A stretch of DNA of 20,247 nt from Nemertoderma westbladi (taxonomy: Eukaryota > Xenacoelomorpha > Nemertodermatida > Nemertodermatidae), in NCBI GenBank assembly GCA_032718475.1, contig JAUCBJ010008432.1:1-20247 (forward strand), written 5' to 3'. Position numbers and translations under genes: made by a program. The notes beneath the pieces were generated by a model, which was not told where the DNA came from, made no database searches, and saw only the letters and a list, made by a program, of their open reading frames with translations. Positions 17,720-20,247 of this stretch are shown in pieces; position 1 is the stretch's first letter, and each line of letters starts with the position of its first letter.

Positions 17720-17831
17720 TTCGCAAATGTTTAAAACGGAATAATGGATGGAGAGAAAAATAGTTAAACAAATTGTTTTGCTATATTTCGGGCACCTTAC
17801 GATACATTGTTCCGTTTTAAACACTTACGAA
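17720..17831. repeat. Hairpin-forming inverted repeat
   Basis: TTCGCAAATGTTTAAAACGG (17720-17746 arm) matches the reverse complement of 17805-17831 at about 24 of 27 positions, with a 58-bp interior. This may be a very short MITE. The direct repeat TATAAATTAAATAT occurs outside both arms (about 17705 and 17864). Confidence 0.65.
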
Positions 17832-18059
17832 ATTAATGTCAGACCACTTAAATCTATAAATTAAATATCTCTGAAGCCTGTAAAATTTCACAACTAAAAT
17901 GTTTCAGTATGAAATCTGTACCACACCCCACCCATACAGCCCCAAACGCATAGCGAGCAAATTTAACAAAAGCTTATATACATGTGGGGTTCATGACGAG
18001 TGACAATTGATAGTGTAATATATAAACTAGATTATAAGTCAGGCTTCCTTCCCTCCGGG
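17832..18059. other. AT-rich spacer
   Basis: No gene or repeat recognised. Confidence 0.45.
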
Positions 18060-18993
18060 TTGTTATAAAACTCGAAAATAACGAAAAATACGAAATTATA
18101 AACGAAACTATCGAAGTTATAAAACAAAATCTCTCATTCCAGTACGATCGGTATTATTAGAAGGCACACTTGACATTTTTTATTTAATAAAATCCAATAA
18201 TTTCGCCCCATTTTCAACCGTAATAATGTAATTTAATACCAAATACTGTGTGCTGGTTGGTTGTAAGGTGTTGACCAATGGCGGCTTGGATGAATCAATT
18301 CAGCATCAGCTCAGCAGATAAGTGTGCAGTTGTGCAATTGTGTATTTTTAAAAAAAATTTACTATGAATATCATTTTAAAATGATTAAATATAATTGAAT
18401 TGAATTGAATTGAATTGAATTGAATTGAATTGAATTGAATTGAATTGAATTGAATTGAATTGAATTGAATTGAATTGAATTGAATTGAATTGAATTGAAT
18501 TGAATTGAATTGAATTGAATTGAATTGAATCTAATTGAATTGAATTTAATTACAAACAAGGCATGGCACAGTCTGAAGGGGTAAGGTTAAAGGAACCCGC
18601 TCCGGTCAGCCGGTACCCTAACCCAACACTGCTTTCGCATTACAGCGTACGGTACCTTCGCGTTACAGGTGTACACTGTACAGTGAATGACTGCCACGCA
18701 AGTGGCGCAGCGCGGCGAGTGTGTACAGGTGAACGTAACTACAGTACTGCAATCGCAATGCAGTAATAATAACTGCAGTAGGCCATCTTGTCGTGTTTTG
18801 CCATCATTGGATTACCCCTGATAACCAATCAACTTTCTCATCAATCATTAATAAATCTTTCAATCAATCATTAATTAAAAAATGTAAAGTGTGCCTTCTA
18901 ATAATACCGATCTCACTGGAAAGCGAGATTTTATTTAAAATTTTATCATTTCGATATTTCTGTTAATAACTTCGTATTTCCGGTTTTATAACT
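18060..18993. mobile_element. Candidate element with ~120-bp terminal inverted repeats
   Basis: Left arm about 18060-18185 (GTTATAAAAC... to GGTATTATTAGAAGGCACAC and TGACATTTTTTA) is repeated inverted at about 18873-18993. The inner 35 bp are almost identical and the outer half is more diverged. The interior of about 690 bp contains the (GAATT)n array and a stretch of mixed-composition sequence with no convincing gene; the 67-residue frame at 18563-18766 resembles nothing I know. This is probably a non-autonomous DNA transposon with long terminal repeats. Confidence 0.7.
18391..18547. repeat. (GAATT)n pentanucleotide microsatellite
   Basis: About 30 near-perfect copies of the 5-bp unit TGAAT, with two small interruptions near its end (ATCTAATTG around 18529 and ATTTAATT around 18543). 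The minus-strand frame over it (FNSIQFNSIQ...) is only the translation of the repeat. Confidence 0.97.
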
Positions 18994-19276
18994 ATCCCTT
19001 TCCTCCACTTCCTTACAATATGGAATTGTTGTTGTTATAATATAATATTGGGGTGGCTTTCTCTCGTTTCATCAAACAAACATATATAATATAGTAGGGC
19101 CAATGTATAAATGTTATAAAAATCTGATAGCTCACAATCAGCAAAAAATATGAGTTACGCCTATGTGTGTGATTTTGGTACTTTAGTACAGTAGCTCTTC
19201 TTAGAAGATTAAATATTCTATAATATTATATATTGGGTTTACAACAAATTTGAATCAGTTTAAAGCCGTAGGCTTA
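18994..19276. other. 3' flank of the membrane-protein gene
   Basis: AT-rich sequence. On the minus strand I do not see a canonical AATAAA polyadenylation signal in the first 80 bases after the stop. Confidence 0.45.
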
Positions 19277-19879
19277 CTATAATACATTAGCATTGCTGCT
19301 GTGCTCAACACCTTGGAGTGGTCCTTGGCTGGATTTTGGCTTTCTGTTTCTGATTCCTCGAAATACTGTAATGTTCTGTTCACCGCGTCCGTCTCTCCCA
19401 GCCGCGAACTCTTTGTACAAACTCAGCACTACCAAAACCAAGTAGACCGAAGGAACCCGATAAACTGTAGTATTATATATATCAATGCCCCTTAATTTCT
19501 TAAAAATGGCTGCCCTCGAGGACCAATTACCACCATTCGCAACGGAGTAGATAATGAGACCAACGTCAAATGCCACGAATATGCAGGTGATTAACATCCA
19601 CGGTAAAAGTAGACACTTTCTGTTGCGTGAAATACCAAAAATTACCAGAACCGATGCTACCAGCACAAATATGTCGAGGACAACAGTAACAACAATAAGA
19701 GATGAGACTGTACCGGAACTTAATTTAAGTTCCGTGGTAATACCACTCGCATTTACTGCAGATAGATCAATAGCTAAGATAACTAAGGAAACTATAGACA
19801 CCACCATATCCATCCCCATTGTGATCAGAGATGCTTTGCGTAGACTTACCCTTTCACAGCTGCAGTTCTCGATTGCCAT
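19277..19879 (-). CDS. Four-pass membrane protein, possibly LAPTM/DUF4728-like
   Basis: A single uninterrupted frame of 200 residues. The ATG at 19879 sits in a good Kozak context (A at -3, G at +4). Four hydrophobic segments are visible at about residues 17-38, 57-83, 90-112 and 141-155. A short Cys-containing N-terminus (NCSCERVSLRKAS) precedes them, and a hydrophilic basic C-terminus follows (about 156-200). The loop between segments 3 and 4 (about 113-140) has two N-glycosylation-type sites (NWSS, NTTV). Two stretches recall the invertebrate DUF4728/LAPTM-like tetraspan proteins from memory: the short loop plus LLLPWML before segment 3, and VYLVLVV.SLYKEF in segment 4. That assignment is tentative and the function is unknown. 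No intron interrupts it, so it is either a single-exon gene or a retrocopy. A TATA-like TATAAA (minus strand, about 19941-19947) lies some 65 nt upstream. Confidence 0.72.
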   Translation of the reverse strand: MAIENCSCERVSLRKASLITMGMDMVVSIVSLVILAIDLSAVNASGITTELKLSSGTVSSLIVVTVVLDIFVLVASVLVIFGISRNRKCLLLPWMLITCIFVAFDVGLIIYSVANGGNWSSRAAIFKKLRGIDIYNTTVYRVPSVYLVLVVLSLYKEFAAGRDGRGEQNITVFRGIRNRKPKSSQGPLQGVEHSSNANVL

Positions 19880-19887
19880 GCTTGATG

Positions 19888-19917
19888 GGTTACCGTGTTA
19901 CCGTGGTTACCGTGTTA
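19888..19917. repeat. Short GTTACCGTG tandem
   Basis: GTTACCGTG is repeated three to four times just upstream of the membrane-protein start (on its 5' side). It is low-complexity, and any regulatory role is unknown. Confidence 0.6.
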
Positions 19918-20089
19918 CAATAATTACAATTGTACATTAATTTATACGATACTACATTTTGTTCAGTAATATTTTATTAATAATAGTAAATTAAGGCCTA
20001 TTCTGTAGTAAAACATACAATTAATTATTTTATTTTTAAATAGAATATTATTTCAACTCCTTCCATAGAAAAGGCGTTAAACAATCAAC

Positions 20090-20247
20090 TACACCATGTC
20101 CCAGAATATAGTGTCGTAATTCAGTGACACGGCCCCCCCCCCCCCCCTAATTTTTCTACAAATCTTAATGAGATTGCATGAAATTTGAAACAGAGATAGT
20201 TCCACCTCCCGACCACTGAGTGGGTGAGCCAGAATTTTTATTTTTGC
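20090..20247 (+). mobile_element. Second copy of the foldback-element left end, cut by window edge
   Basis: Begins with the dispersed motif ACACCATGTCCCAGAATATA, then GTGTCGTAATTCAG and a C15 run (20133-20147). It then aligns closely with 15725-15822: AATGAGATTGCATGAAATTT, AACAGAGATAGTT, and GGGTGAGCCAGAATTTTTAT. It has the same orientation as the 15696 copy and the window ends inside the arm. Confidence 0.88.

Noticed and set aside
18371-18559. Minus-strand frame FNSIQFNSIQ...
   Set aside because: Translation of the GAATT microsatellite only.

Overview
The window looks like repeat-dense genomic DNA from an invertebrate animal. It carries metazoan-type retroelements, a tRNA-derived SINE, long AT-rich noncoding stretches, minisatellites and only one convincing host-type gene. 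There are no bacterial operons, ribosome binding sites or CRISPR arrays. The species cannot be named from the sequence. A marine deuterostome or lophotrochozoan would fit the style of the repeats, but that is a guess.

Layout. Positions 1-4296 hold a compact, GC-rich Ty3/gypsy LTR retrotransposon on the minus strand. Its 3' LTR is cut by the window start and its 5' LTR (4107-4296) is complete. The pol frame is intact, with protease, reverse transcriptase, RNase H and integrase in that order. Gag is split between two frames by a small disruption. The gag/pol junction carries a textbook -1 ribosomal frameshift signal: GGGAAAC in the right phase, a 5-nt spacer, then a 15-bp GC-rich stem containing the gag stop codon. 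The two LTRs differ at one base in the 138 that can be compared, so the insertion is young.

From 4297 to about 10600 the DNA is AT-rich with no gene I can support. It holds interleaved inverted repeats with TAGCTAGT and TGTTCTAGAACA motifs (4577-5125), a 40-bp tandem duplication (5941-6020), a 14-unit, 68-bp minisatellite (6185-7122), a 520-bp MITE-like element with 26-bp terminal inverted repeats (7688-8207), a G20 tract (8562-8581) and a direct-repeat-bracketed block (9931-10219).

From about 10640 to 13346 lies a dead non-LTR retrotransposon on the plus strand (APE-type endonuclease followed by reverse transcriptase). It has in-frame stops, and FADN replaces FADD at the active site. It runs directly into a self-complementary minisatellite (13337-13532). 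A chain of repeats follows: a truncated SINE (13593-13680), a roughly 235-bp tandem array whose units each start with a CTCF-like motif (13771-14401), a roughly 290-bp inverted-repeat block (14782-15073), a fuller copy of the same SINE (15408-15692), and a foldback element with about 287-bp arms (15798-16444). A second copy of the foldback element's left end closes the window (20090-20247).

Positions 16516-17330 hold the decayed 3' part of another reverse-transcriptase-bearing element. Positions 18060-18993 are bounded by about 120-bp inverted repeats that enclose a (GAATT)n microsatellite. The only host-like gene is an intronless 200-residue four-pass membrane protein on the minus strand (19277-19879). 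The window is best read as an accretion of mobile elements. The genes do not form a pathway; the retrotransposon products act only in their own replication cycles.
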